A stretch of 64,000 bases of DNA. Origin: Alteraurantiacibacter aquimixticola. GTDB lineage: Bacteria; Pseudomonadota; Alphaproteobacteria; Sphingomonadales; Sphingomonadaceae. The position numbers were made by a program, and so were the translations under genes. The notes under the pieces were generated by a model. The model had not been told where the DNA came from. It did not search any database and worked only from the letters and a program-made list of their open reading frames with translations. Positions 39,600 to 48,296 of the stretch are shown one piece after another. Location of the stretch: NCBI RefSeq assembly GCF_004965515.1, contig NZ_SSHH01000001.1, positions 871,280 to 935,279 of the forward strand, given 5' to 3'. Every line of letters begins with the position of its first letter. The stretch's first letter is position 1.

Positions 39600-40112
39600 T
39601 GGCGAAATTCTGCGGATTCTTAGGTGTGAAAACGGAATAACTTTATTGTTACAAGTTGATCGGAAGAAAGGCGATGGCCTCCTTTTGGCTGGCGCAAGGG
39701 AGCCAAAATGGAAAAACTATATTGTCACAGGGGAGGCTGAGAGCCGCAGAAATGCGTGCGGAAATGGAATGTCTTTTTTGCGTGGCAACAAGTTGTTGTC
39801 AGATAAAAGAGTCTTGCCACTTTTGAACGCAGTTTTTGGCGAAATTCTGCCAATCTCTCCCTATTTTATTTTGCGAACTATTCTCATCTAGGCCTCTGGA
39901 GGCTGCTCCCAGGGCGTGCTTTTCGGACCCATGGGATGAAACGCCCTTGTGATACCTCCCTTTGTGGGGCTTGGCCTTGTCGACGCGCTATGGGTCGAGA
40001 GTTGAAGCCGGGACATTGCCTTCCGCCGAGGAGATCGGCCCTTGGCGCTCATCTTGGGATTGTTGGTAGGTCTCGCCCCGAGCCGTTGGGCAGCTTTGCG
40101 CTCCTATTTCGG
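39600..40112. repeat. Dispersed direct repeat, copy 2
   Basis: This is the same element as 28721-29284, in the same orientation, between the hydroxylase operon and the TonB receptor. The AT-rich left part has the same three forward subrepeats but only one reverse subrepeat. The right part is close to identical to copy 1 for over 200 bp. No gene is convincing here; the 110-codon frame at 39559-39891 has biased composition and is not shared with copy 1. The stretch 40113-40348 beyond it shows nothing recognisable. Confidence 0.85.
39633..39819. repeat. Subrepeat array in copy 2
   Basis: Forward 18-bp units lie at 39633, 39709 and 39765, and one reverse unit at 39802. Spacings of the forward units (76 and 56 bp) equal those in copy 1. 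Confidence 0.72.
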
Positions 40113-40348
40113 TTATTCGGCGACCTCTTTGACGAGCCTGAAAGCGGACGTCACTCGGATACCGATTGATCGACAGGCCGGAATGTCCATGTTTGGCAGA
40201 GGGATATGCAATTGCAGACTTGGCGGTCGGGCAGTGCAAGGGGCACTTCTGCGCTCAATCGAGGCCCAAGAGGGCAATCTTGACCCAAAAGGCCGACCAC
40301 TCTGCCGTCTAGCTTACAGCGCGCGGTTACGGCTGCAACTTTATTGCT

Positions 40349-40369
40349 AATGCAAATGAGTCGCATTGA
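40349..40369. promoter_or_regulatory. Fur-box-like site upstream of siderophore receptor
   Basis: AATGCAAATGAGTCGCATTG resembles iron-responsive Fur operators with an ATGC/GCAT dyad. It lies about 90 bp before the receptor start. The match is by eye. Confidence 0.5.
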
Positions 40370-40455
40370 CATCTATTGAGGTCGTGCCTAACGCGCGCAT
40401 TCGCCGGCACGCCAGCGAGCGCGAGGCACAACCAGAAACAGGGAGTTCGACACAA

Positions 40456-42690
40456 ATGGCAATCAGGCGCGCAATAGTGGCAATGCTTCTCGCAAGCGTC
40501 GCAACGCCGGCGATGGCACAGGGCAGCGCATCGTCCGGTCAGAAGGAAGACGAGAACGAAATCGTCGTGACGGCCACCGGCCTGTCTGCTGCGGTGTCCA
40601 CGACGAAAACGGAATCGCCGATCATCGAATCTCCGCAGAGCATCTCGATTATCAGTCGAGAGGAAATGGACCTTCGCGCAGCCTCAACCATTGCCGATGC
40701 GCTGTCCTACTCGGCCGGCGTGCAGGCTGAACCTTCCGGCATCGATAGTCGCACGGACGAGGTTTCGGTGCGCGGCTTTGGCGCGGGCGGCTTCTCGTCC
40801 AACAACAACTTCGTGGATGGTTTGCGCCTGCCCACAGGCGGACAGTGGACCCGGTTCGGCTTCGATCCTTTCGGCCTCGAACAGATCGAAGTCCTGAAGG
40901 GACCGTCCAGCGTCCTGTACGGTCAGGCAGCTCCGGGTGGCATGGTCAATATCGTCTCCAAGCGGCCTACCCCTTTCACGCAAGGCGAGATCCTCGTGCA
41001 GGGCCAGTCATATACCGACTTGGGCAATTGGTCTGGCCGGATTGCCGGTGACATTGCCGGGTCGCTCAATGATAGCGGGACGGTCTCCGGGCGGATCGTC
41101 GGGCTCGCTCATTCCGGAGGGACACAGGTCGATGATGTCGACAATAGCCGCTATTACGTCTCGCCCAGCGTCACCTGGTCGCCTGGAACGGACACGCAGT
41201 GGACGCTGCTTGCGCAGTACCAGCGCGATGAAGGCGGTTCGACATTCCAGTTCCTGCCTTCGACCGGCTCTTATCAGCCGACGAATGGCCGGTTCATCGC
41301 TAATGATGCGAATATTGGCGAGCCGGACTGGAACCGCTTCGATCGCAACCAGTTCCTCATCGCTTCGCTTTTCGAGCATAACTTCAGCGATGCACTGACC
41401 CTGCGCAACAATATGCGGTACACGCATGTCGATACGCTGTTCCGCGTTACGGTCCTCTCTGGCGACACAATCACCGATTGCTCTGCGACTTCATTCGGAA
41501 GCGAATGCATCGATGGACAGACGATCGGCCGTCGTGCGGTCCAGGGTGATGGTGAGAGCGATGGTTTTGCGGTGGACACCCAGCTGGAAGGCCGGTTCAA
41601 AACGGGCGCCCTCTCACACACAGTTTTGGCTGGCATCGACTATTTCGATACGGAATGGGAGCATCTGCGTGACTTGGTGAACCAGCCAGGGGCACCTGGC
41701 GGGCAGGTTCTGCCGCTGTGGGACATCTTCAATCCCGTACCGCGCGGTTCCGACGATTATCTCGATAACCTCACCCCGCAGATCTACGGCAGTGCCAAGA
41801 GCGAGCAGACAGGCCTCTATCTGCAGGACCAGATCGGTCTGGGTGGCCTGCGCCTGACGATCGGCGGCCGTTACGACTGGGCCAATGACGAGAGTGTCAA
41901 TCTGCTGACCGATGCGAGCTTTGCGACGGAGGCAAAGGATTTCACCTGGCGGGCTGGTGCCGTTTACCTGTTCGATAACGGGCTGGCACCTTACGTCAGC
42001 TACTCGGAAAGCTTCCTGCCTCAGGTAGTCGATCCTTCACAGACGCTGGATGGGATCCTTTTCGTACCCACGACGGGTGAACAGTTCGAAGCGGGCATTC
42101 GCTATCAAAGCGGTCGGAACATCTACCTGACTGCCGGCGTGTTCGAAATAACCCAGCAGAACGTGGCGACATCCGACCCGAACGGAACCTTGTGCGGCCG
42201 CCGCGTCTGCCAGGTCCAGGCGGGCGAAGCCAGGGTTCGCGGAGTGGAAATCGAAGGACGTGCGTCCCTCGCTTCGGGGACAACTTTCATCGCCTCCTTC
42301 TCGCACCTCGATGCCAAGATCACCGAGTCCAACGATCCGATCGTCGGCAACAAGATGCAGGCGGTGCCGGAAATCCTCGCCTCGCTTTTCGTGGATCAGA
42401 GGATCGAGTCCGGCCCTCTTGCCGGCCTCGGTTTCGGTGCTGGCGTGCGTTATACTGGCGAGAGCTTCGGTGATACGAACAACCTGTTCCCGATTGACGA
42501 CTATACGCTGTTCGATTTGCTGCTGCGCTACGACTTCGGCGCGGCCAATCCGGCGATGGATGGCGTGGCGCTTTCCATCAATGCTCGCAACATCGCAAAC
42601 AAGCGATATGTCGTGACCTGCGGTACCGTGGCTTCGTGCTATTATGGCCAGGGCCGGGTGGTGACAGCTCGCCTGCAATACAAATGGTGA
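40456..42690 (+). CDS. TonB-dependent siderophore receptor
   Basis: This outer-membrane receptor imports iron chelates using TonB energy. The 744-residue product has a signal peptide (cleavage after AMA, residue 21), an acidic linker, a TonB-box-like EIVVTATG (about 36-43), the plug domain with SPQSISIISREEM and LKGPSSVLYGQAAPGGMVNIVSKRP, and a 22-strand barrel ending in LQYKW. Plug features place it in the hydroxamate/ferrichrome-like receptor class; the ligand is uncertain. The ATG at 40456 with AGGGAG upstream gives the signal peptide; the longer frame from TTG 40366 does not. It overlaps the esterase gene by 7 nt. Confidence 0.94.
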   Translation: MAIRRAIVAMLLASVATPAMAQGSASSGQKEDENEIVVTATGLSAAVSTTKTESPIIESPQSISIISREEMDLRAASTIADALSYSAGVQAEPSGIDSRTDEVSVRGFGAGGFSSNNNFVDGLRLPTGGQWTRFGFDPFGLEQIEVLKGPSSVLYGQAAPGGMVNIVSKRPTPFTQGEILVQGQSYTDLGNWSGRIAGDIAGSLNDSGTVSGRIVGLAHSGGTQVDDVDNSRYYVSPSVTWSPGTDTQWTLLAQYQRDEGGSTFQFLPSTGSYQPTNGRFIANDANIGEPDWNRFDRNQFLIASLFEHNFSDALTLRNNMRYTHVDTLFRVTVLSGDTITDCSATSFGSECIDGQTIGRRAVQGDGESDGFAVDTQLEGRFKTGALSHTVLAGIDYFDTEWEHLRDLVNQPGAPGGQVLPLWDIFNPVPRGSDDYLDNLTPQIYGSAKSEQTGLYLQDQIGLGGLRLTIGGRYDWANDESVNLLTDASFATEAKDFTWRAGAVYLFDNGLAPYVSYSESFLPQVVDPSQTLDGILFVPTTGEQFEAGIRYQSGRNIYLTAGVFEITQQNVATSDPNGTLCGRRVCQVQAGEARVRGVEIEGRASLASGTTFIASFSHLDAKITESNDPIVGNKMQAVPEILASLFVDQRIESGPLAGLGFGAGVRYTGESFGDTNNLFPIDDYTLFDLLLRYDFGAANPAMDGVALSINARNIANKRYVVTCGTVASCYYGQGRVVTARLQYKW

Positions 42691-43517
42691 GGCATCTCGT
42701 CGCCCTGGCGCTGCTGGCCATGGCGATGGCTCCCGCGTCGGCGCAGGCACAAGCCTGGCAACTGGAGCGGTCAGAGGTCCACAAAATCGAGGCAGAGGAT
42801 GGGCACGCATATAGTGTGTCCATCGCCTGGCCCCAGGGTGATGCGCCTGAACAGGGCTGGCCCGTCCTCTGGGTTCTGGACGGAGCGGACAATTTTGCGA
42901 TTGCTGCGCTCACCGCAAGGCGCCTGGCGCGTGCTGGCGAACGCTCTGGCATTCACCATGGAGTTGTCGTCGGGATCGATTCCGGTCCCCTGACCCGCCG
43001 CATTTTCGACTACACGCCAAGACTGGAGGGATATGAGATTCCTGCAGGCCTGCCCGGCCACGGTCATATGACAGGCGGCTCGCAAGCCTTTCTGGCGCTG
43101 GTCCGGCAATCCATTGTGCCAGTGGTTGCCCGCAATGTGCCGATCGACAATGCAAGACAGACCTTGCTCGGCCATAGCTTCGGCGCGGTGCTCGCGCTGG
43201 AAGCCATGGAGGGCGAGGGCCCATGGTCGCGCTTCGCGGTAGTCAGTCCATCACTTTGGTTTGGCGATGAAGTCCCTGTCACAAGGATCCGCCCGTCGGG
43301 CAAGGTAGGCGAAGTCCTGATCGCCTTGGGCGACGGCGAAACCAGTCGCGCAGGGACGGAAGCCTGCGATGCGGCGGAACGCCTTCGCGATCGGCTCGCA
43401 GAGCATGGCATCGCAAGCCAGGTCAGCCTGTTGTCCGGCCATGATCACGGGACGACGATGCTCGCCGCCATGGGACAGGCGATTGCGCTCGCGTTTGGGG
43501 AGGAAGGTCGAAAGTGA
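42684..43517 (+). CDS. Secreted alpha/beta hydrolase, siderophore esterase-like
   Basis: The 277-residue product has a signal peptide (MVRHLVALALLAMAMAPASA) and the esterase D/IroE-like fold. VLDGADNF marks the oxyanion region, the nucleophile is S165 in LLGHSFGAVLALE, and the likely catalytic histidine is in SGHDHGT near residue 254. Members of this group hydrolyse ester siderophores in the periplasm to free iron. Position directly after a siderophore receptor fits that role. The substrate is inferred, not shown. Confidence 0.85.
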   Translation: MVRHLVALALLAMAMAPASAQAQAWQLERSEVHKIEAEDGHAYSVSIAWPQGDAPEQGWPVLWVLDGADNFAIAALTARRLARAGERSGIHHGVVVGIDSGPLTRRIFDYTPRLEGYEIPAGLPGHGHMTGGSQAFLALVRQSIVPVVARNVPIDNARQTLLGHSFGAVLALEAMEGEGPWSRFAVVSPSLWFGDEVPVTRIRPSGKVGEVLIALGDGETSRAGTEACDAAERLRDRLAEHGIASQVSLLSGHDHGTTMLAAMGQAIALAFGEEGRK

Positions 43518-43786
43518 CTTTGATAATCGGTTCAATCCTGGTCCTGGCGGGTTCCGTTGCGACATATCTTGCCTCTTCAAATCAGCAGGTGACAAAGCGC
43601 AAGCTGCCTTCGCCCCTGTTGAAATGGTGCGGGTTGGGCGGGATTCTCGCGGGGCTTGTCGCTCTTTTGCAATGGTCTGGCCCGGCAACGTCCTTCTTCA
43701 TCACAATGACCCTGACCATGCTGATTTGGACCGGGCTTCCAATCATCGCGGCATGGATCACGGCCGAACGAGGAGAAGAGCGATGA
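43514..43786 (+). CDS. Small membrane protein of iron-uptake operon (DUF3325-like)
   Basis: The 90-residue product has three hydrophobic segments (about 3-20, 38-56 and 60-83). Small proteins of this size accompany PepSY proteins and TonB receptors in proteobacterial iron operons; DUF3325 is the best guess. It overlaps the esterase stop and the next gene by 4 nt each. Function unknown. Confidence 0.7.
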   Translation: MTLIIGSILVLAGSVATYLASSNQQVTKRKLPSPLLKWCGLGGILAGLVALLQWSGPATSFFITMTLTMLIWTGLPIIAAWITAERGEER

Positions 43787-44073
43787 GCGAGCCGCTCACC
43801 AGCAAGAACTGGTTCGGCAAGGCGAGCGCCGGCCTCATACTGGGATTCGCATTAGCGCTCGGGATATCCGGAATCCTCTATCGATCGATCGATGTCGGGG
43901 ACGATATCTTTTCCTTGCCAGCCCAGTTCACAATGTGGGCAATGGGTCCGATCTGGGCGGGAATCCTGAGCTTCTGTTTTCTCTTTCGCAGCGGAGTGCG
44001 TGCGTGGCTGTGGCTGGGTGGGGCCACATTGGCGGTCTGGCTGGCCCTGTTTGCGATGGGAGTATCGGCATGA
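43783..44073 (+). CDS. Small membrane protein of iron-uptake operon (DUF3649-like)
   Basis: The 96-residue product has three membrane segments: 13-32, 46-68 and 73-92. The ending FCFLFRSGVRAWLWLGGAT is typical of the DUF3649-type 'iron transporter' proteins found next to PepSY genes; this assignment is from memory. The ATG at 43783 follows GAGGAGAAGAGCG and overlaps the previous stop. The stop overlaps the PepSY gene. Confidence 0.72.
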   Translation: MSEPLTSKNWFGKASAGLILGFALALGISGILYRSIDVGDDIFSLPAQFTMWAMGPIWAGILSFCFLFRSGVRAWLWLGGATLAVWLALFAMGVSA

Positions 44074-45662
44074 AAATCCGCACCGACATCGTCAAGATGT
44101 ACAAGGAGATCCACGGTTGGGTGGGGATCGTCTCGGGTCTAGCGCTGTTTATTGCGTTCTTTGCCGGCGCGATCACCATGTTTGAGGAGCCATTGCAGCG
44201 CTGGGCATCGCCTCCGTCCGCACTGGCCGGGCCTACGCCTCTCGATCGTACGGATGAGCTGGTGGAAAAAGTTCTGGCGCAGCATCCGGAAGCAAGCCGA
44301 GGCTACGAGATTCACCTGGCCACGGGACCGGAGCAACCTGCGCGGCTGACTTGGACTGTCCGGGGGCAGGGTGAGCATCCAGCGCTGCAGACTTACTATG
44401 CAGCGCTGGAGCAGGACGGATCGCTGCAGGTGGTGGAGCAAGGCCCTTCGCCGGTCGCGGATTTCGTCGACATATTACACCAGCAGGTCGGCTTGCCGTT
44501 CGAGCATGAGATATCAATGCCGATCATGGGCGCAATTGCGCTGCTCTATGCCATTGCCATCGTATCTGGAATTTTCGTGCTGTTACCAAGCCTGGTAAAG
44601 GACCTATTCGCGCTGCGCGTGGGCAAGAATGCCAAACGCATGTGGCTGGACCTGCATAATGTCCTGGGGCTGCTGAGCCTGCCTTTTCACCTTGTTATGG
44701 CTCTGACAGCCGTTGTCTTCGCCTTTCACGATCAGTTCTATGATGCAAAGACCCTTGCGTTCAAACCGGACAGCGGTCGCCCCGCAATGGAAGCATCGGC
44801 AGCTCCGCCCGCACGGCAGGATCGCTTGCCCGTGCTTGAACTGGTCGAGCGAATAGATGACCAGACTCCCGGCTTCACCTTGAGGTCACTCACATTCATG
44901 CAGTCCCCCGAAGGCGAAGAGGTCGTGCGCGTTTCCGGGACTGATCCGCGATATGGCCTACGCGCGCCTACATACGGCATGGCGGAGGCTGATCCCTTCA
45001 CGGGCCAGCTGACCGAACTGGACTATATGCCAGGCATGCAGGACGGTTGGGGTGCGACAGTCACAAGCTTTTTCGCGCTGCATTTCGGCAATTTTGGCGG
45101 CCCTGGAATTCGCTGGACATACTTCCTTCTCGGCATCGCAGGCGCATTCCTGTTCTACACTGGCAACCTGCTCTGGGTTGAATCGCGCCGTAAGCGAGAG
45201 CGGCGTGGAGGTGCCGTGCAGCAGACACGCGCGACAAAGGTTCTCGGCGCGCTGACGGTTGGTGTCCCACTGGGCTGCATTGCCGGGATTGCCGTGACGG
45301 TGGCGGCAGCCAAGCCGCTGGGCCTGCATGCTAGTGAGGCCATCCATAGCGCTATCTATTACGCTGTGTTTCTCGCCTTCACCGGCTTTGCACTAATGCG
45401 TGGAGCACCTCGCGCAGCGATGGAATTGCTGCCAGTGACCGCCGCGGCTGTGCTGTTGATACCACTTGCTACGCTGGTGACGCTAGGCGACCATCCTGCG
45501 CAGATTGTCTGGGTCGACATCATGGCGATCTCCGCCGCAGGTGCATTCTGGCTCGCCTGGCGCAAGGTCGCGCGTCGCGCGCGCGAGGGAGGGCGCGACA
45601 GCATCTGGTCGATCAAGCCTTCCGGCCAAGCGGCGAACGGTTCAGTGGAGAGAGTAGTCTAG
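44070..45662 (+). CDS. PepSY-associated membrane protein
   Basis: The 530-residue inner-membrane protein has a first segment at 18-38, a periplasmic PepSY-like region, a pair of segments near 155-175 and 200-225 (WLDLHNVLGLLSLPFHLVMA with conserved histidines), a second periplasmic region and four or more late segments. Such PepSY-TM proteins (PiuB/FpvG-like) act in siderophore reduction or iron release. It is the last gene of the receptor operon. The following 266 bp (45663-45928) show no convincing gene. Confidence 0.85.
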   Translation: MKIRTDIVKMYKEIHGWVGIVSGLALFIAFFAGAITMFEEPLQRWASPPSALAGPTPLDRTDELVEKVLAQHPEASRGYEIHLATGPEQPARLTWTVRGQGEHPALQTYYAALEQDGSLQVVEQGPSPVADFVDILHQQVGLPFEHEISMPIMGAIALLYAIAIVSGIFVLLPSLVKDLFALRVGKNAKRMWLDLHNVLGLLSLPFHLVMALTAVVFAFHDQFYDAKTLAFKPDSGRPAMEASAAPPARQDRLPVLELVERIDDQTPGFTLRSLTFMQSPEGEEVVRVSGTDPRYGLRAPTYGMAEADPFTGQLTELDYMPGMQDGWGATVTSFFALHFGNFGGPGIRWTYFLLGIAGAFLFYTGNLLWVESRRKRERRGGAVQQTRATKVLGALTVGVPLGCIAGIAVTVAAAKPLGLHASEAIHSAIYYAVFLAFTGFALMRGAPRAAMELLPVTAAAVLLIPLATLVTLGDHPAQIVWVDIMAISAAGAFWLAWRKVARRAREGGRDSIWSIKPSGQAANGSVERVV

Positions 45663-45928
45663 TGCTATCGAGGCATGGGGATTATATACCCGACGAGCCG
45701 ATATTGATGCGCTTGAGTCCGCTCAAACTTGCAAGCGCGAAGGCGCGGATTGGGCTGTGTATTGTTGTCGAAGCACACCTAGGGTCTTATCAGTCCGGTC
45801 ATGGGTGGCTGGCTTGGCTTGGCGGATACGCGCAGGCGACCTACCGCTGGCTGAACGGCCTGTTCCGCCGCTTGTATCTGGACCTGTTACTCGATACCTC
45901 GCCCAGCGCGGTCCGCTTGTCGGGTTGA

Positions 45929-46645
45929 TCAGTTCGGAAACAGCTGTCTGTATCGATTGGGTGACGTTTCGGTCTCCTCACTGAGCGGTTCACCAACCAT
46001 TGTCAGGGGCAGAACGGGCGGATCCCGCGTGTTCTCCCAAGATGTCAGTGCATGGTCTGCGATCATGTCAGCTTCATTAGCATCCGAAGCTGATGGTCCC
46101 TCATGGGGAACCTGCGGCTCAGCGGGCTCCACCGCTTCTGCCACCCTGCGTGTACGAAGTTCTGATTCAAGCTGTCCGAAGAAGGTCGCGTAGACCCCTT
46201 CGTCTCGTATTGCGCGCTCTCCTGGCCCGGCTGTGCCGGTTGGCGCATCGCTAATTGTCAAATTCACTCTCAACCGGCTTCCATCGCCTGTTTGTTCAAC
46301 AAAAACCGATGCGATTGGCGTCTGGCGGGTCGCGACAAGCCCGCGAAGGTCCAGCTTGACCTTTTCTACCGAAGTTGCGCTCGCGATGATCAAGCCGCTG
46401 CCGATATCGGCTGACTGGATACGATAACCAACGTCCATCAGGACAGCCATCGTCGCGGCGAACACGGCGGGCTTGGCGTCCCGGTATTCGCGAGTTTGAA
46501 GCCGGCGCAAGTCGATCGGCGCCATTTCTGGCTGGTCGCTTGGGCTGGTCAAGCTATTGGCAATGGCTCCCACGGTCGATGCCGACGGCAGCGATGCGCA
46601 GCTTGCGGCCAGAGCGAGAAAAGGAAGCAGGATCAGCTGTCTCAT
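45929..46645 (-). CDS. Lipoprotein of unknown function
   Basis: The 238-residue product begins MRQLILLPFLALAASC, a lipoprotein signal with lipobox LAASC (C16). The middle (TREYRDAKPAVFAATMAVLMDVGYRIQSADIGSGLI) resembles periplasmic lipoproteins of unknown role with a repeated alpha-beta unit. The C-terminal 70 residues are acidic and low in complexity. The open frame extends far upstream across the TauE gene, but the ATG at 46645 gives the lipoprotein signal. It follows the TauE/SafE gene by 11 nt and is probably cotranscribed. Confidence 0.75.
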   Translation of the reverse strand: MRQLILLPFLALAASCASLPSASTVGAIANSLTSPSDQPEMAPIDLRRLQTREYRDAKPAVFAATMAVLMDVGYRIQSADIGSGLIIASATSVEKVKLDLRGLVATRQTPIASVFVEQTGDGSRLRVNLTISDAPTGTAGPGERAIRDEGVYATFFGQLESELRTRRVAEAVEPAEPQVPHEGPSASDANEADMIADHALTSWENTRDPPVLPLTMVGEPLSEETETSPNRYRQLFPN

Positions 46646-46656
46646 GTATCGATCGC

Positions 46657-47433
46657 TCAGAATGGCCATGCGGAGATGAGACCGTAGATGCTGGTAACGG
46701 TCAGCACTCCAGCGACCAGGAACAACAGAACGCGCGGGCGGACCTTGCTGACGAGGATTGCGCCGATGGGCGCGGCGATCACTCCGCCAATTACGAGACC
46801 AACAATGGCGATCGAGAAGGCAGCCAGTCCCAGCGCAGCTATGAAGGTCACCGAGACCGCGATCGTCAGCACGAACTCGGCGGAATTCACCGTCCCGATC
46901 GTTGTGCGCGGATCGCTTCCCTGAACCAGCAGGTTGGAAGTGACCACCGGACCCCAGCCACCGCCACCCGCCGCGTCCAGAAACCCTCCGGTCAAGGCCA
47001 GGGGACGTGTGTATTTCGGGTCCCTGATGCGCGGTGTGCGCCCCATGAACAGTGCCTTGAAAAAGATAAGGACACCGATCGCTGCAAGATAGAGCATGAC
47101 GTATGGTTTTGCCGCCGAAGCATCGATGTTCGAGAGCAGGTACGCCCCGGTCACGCCGCCGATCACCCCGGCGGGAACCAGCCGCCAGAACAACGGCCAA
47201 TTGATGTTCCGTCTCCACAAATGGCTCGCGCCCGATGCGCCGGTCGTAAACACTTCGACGATGTGGACGCTTGCCGATGCTGTTGCGGGAGGGAGGCCAA
47301 GTCCGGCGACCAGCAGCGTCTGTGTGACAACGCCGAACGCCATTCCCAGCGCGCCATCGATCAACTGCGCGGCAAAGCCGATCAGGATGAACGGAAGGAT
47401 TTCATGGAAACCCAGCTCTGCTAGAAATTCCAT
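46657..47433 (-). CDS. TauE/SafE-family membrane transporter
   Basis: The 258-residue protein has about eight membrane segments and the TSUP-family patterns GFAAQLIDGALGMAFGVVTQTLL near residue 20 and GGFLDAAGGGGWGPVVTSNLL near 148. This family exports or imports small organosulfur or organic anions. The substrate is not predictable. It is upstream of the lipoprotein gene on the minus strand. Confidence 0.88.
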   Translation of the reverse strand: MEFLAELGFHEILPFILIGFAAQLIDGALGMAFGVVTQTLLVAGLGLPPATASASVHIVEVFTTGASGASHLWRRNINWPLFWRLVPAGVIGGVTGAYLLSNIDASAAKPYVMLYLAAIGVLIFFKALFMGRTPRIRDPKYTRPLALTGGFLDAAGGGGWGPVVTSNLLVQGSDPRTTIGTVNSAEFVLTIAVSVTFIAALGLAAFSIAIVGLVIGGVIAAPIGAILVSKVRPRVLLFLVAGVLTVTSIYGLISAWPF

Positions 47434-47530
47434 GGTTCAGCGTCCTGTCGCGGTGATTGCGACAGGACGCAGGAGCCGACCCGCACCATTCCGCATTGCC
47501 GGTTCCATTTTTCTTTCTTTCGATCAGCGC

Positions 47531-48043
47531 TCAGTCGATCGTGATCGTCACTGCGCGGCGGTTCTGCGCCCAAGCGCTCTCATTTGCGCCAAGTGCGACG
47601 GGCCGCTCCTTGCCATAGCTGACTGCGGTCAGCCGTGATGCATCGACACCCAGCGAGACGAGATAGTTTCTTGCCGCATTCGAGCGCCTTTCGCCCAGTG
47701 CGAGGTTGTATTCGCGGGTTCCGCGTTCGTCGGCATGACCTTCGATCGTGGCGCGCTTGTTCGGATAGCGCGCAAGCCATTGCGCCTGCGTCTGCAGTGC
47801 GGTGGCATCGATGTCATCGATATTGAAACGGTCGGTGTCGAAATAGATGATATCCTTGCCGGCCATCTGCCGCACAAAGTCCGCCTGGCTGCCGGGGATG
47901 ATCGAGGGTGCGCGTTCTTCGGTCCGGGTCTGGGCCGGGCTGGTGGTCGGAGGAGGAGGAAGGTCCTCGGGGGTTTTTTTGGAACAGGCGGAAGTGGCAA
48001 GAGCTGCCGTAAGGATCAGCAAAGCGTGTGACGAACGAGACAT
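47531..48043 (-). CDS. pal: OmpA-family lipoprotein, Pal-like
   Basis: The 170-residue product has a lipoprotein signal (lipobox TSAC, C20), a proline-rich linker and an OmpA-like peptidoglycan-binding domain: IIYFDTDRFNIDD, IEGHADERGTREYNLALGERRSNAA and a closing QNRRAVTITI. This is the Pal pattern. The usual tolB neighbour is absent, so it may be a second Pal-like protein rather than the Tol-Pal one. Confidence 0.86.
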   Translation of the reverse strand: MSRSSHALLILTAALATSACSKKTPEDLPPPPTTSPAQTRTEERAPSIIPGSQADFVRQMAGKDIIYFDTDRFNIDDIDATALQTQAQWLARYPNKRATIEGHADERGTREYNLALGERRSNAARNYLVSLGVDASRLTAVSYGKERPVALGANESAWAQNRRAVTITID

Positions 48044-48231
48044 GATTTGAAAACTCCGATTCGGATTGTCTGATCAACAATCTGATCTTCGAATAGAGTT
48101 TGGTGCTTGTGCTGAGTTAGTATGGGATTTTCACGCGTCGCATAAAAATCCCGTTGCAACGCGAAGAGGATTCTCCTCGTAAGAGAGCAAAGTCTGGAGT
48201 GCTCCGAACCCCTGCCTCCTTGACAATGATT

Positions 48232-48291
48232 GGTAGTCGGAAGGTCAGCTTGCCCCCAAAAAGCCGCCATCCCGGCAGCCTTCCGACTACC
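48232..48291. repeat. 13-bp inverted repeat with an inner terminator-like hairpin
   Basis: GGTAGTCGGAAGG at 48232-48244 is perfectly complementary to 48279-48291. Between them, read on the minus strand, CTGCC-GGGAT-GGCGG is followed by CTTTTT. It begins 6 bp after the kdpE-like stop and probably ends that transcript. The rest of 48044-48231 shows nothing recognisable. Confidence 0.7.
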
Positions 48292-48296
48292 AGTCG

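Noticed and set aside
39559-39891. 110-codon frame in repeat copy 2
   Set aside because: It runs across the 18-bp subrepeats and is not preserved in copy 1.
40113-40136. Remnant of a second ku gene end beside repeat copy 2
   Set aside because: The last few codons (KEVAE then stop) resemble the Ku end (EEVAA), but upstream codons show no Ku similarity, so chance cannot be excluded.
45662-45928. 88-codon frame after the PepSY gene
   Set aside because: No ribosome site, no recognisable motif, odd composition; treated as non-coding.
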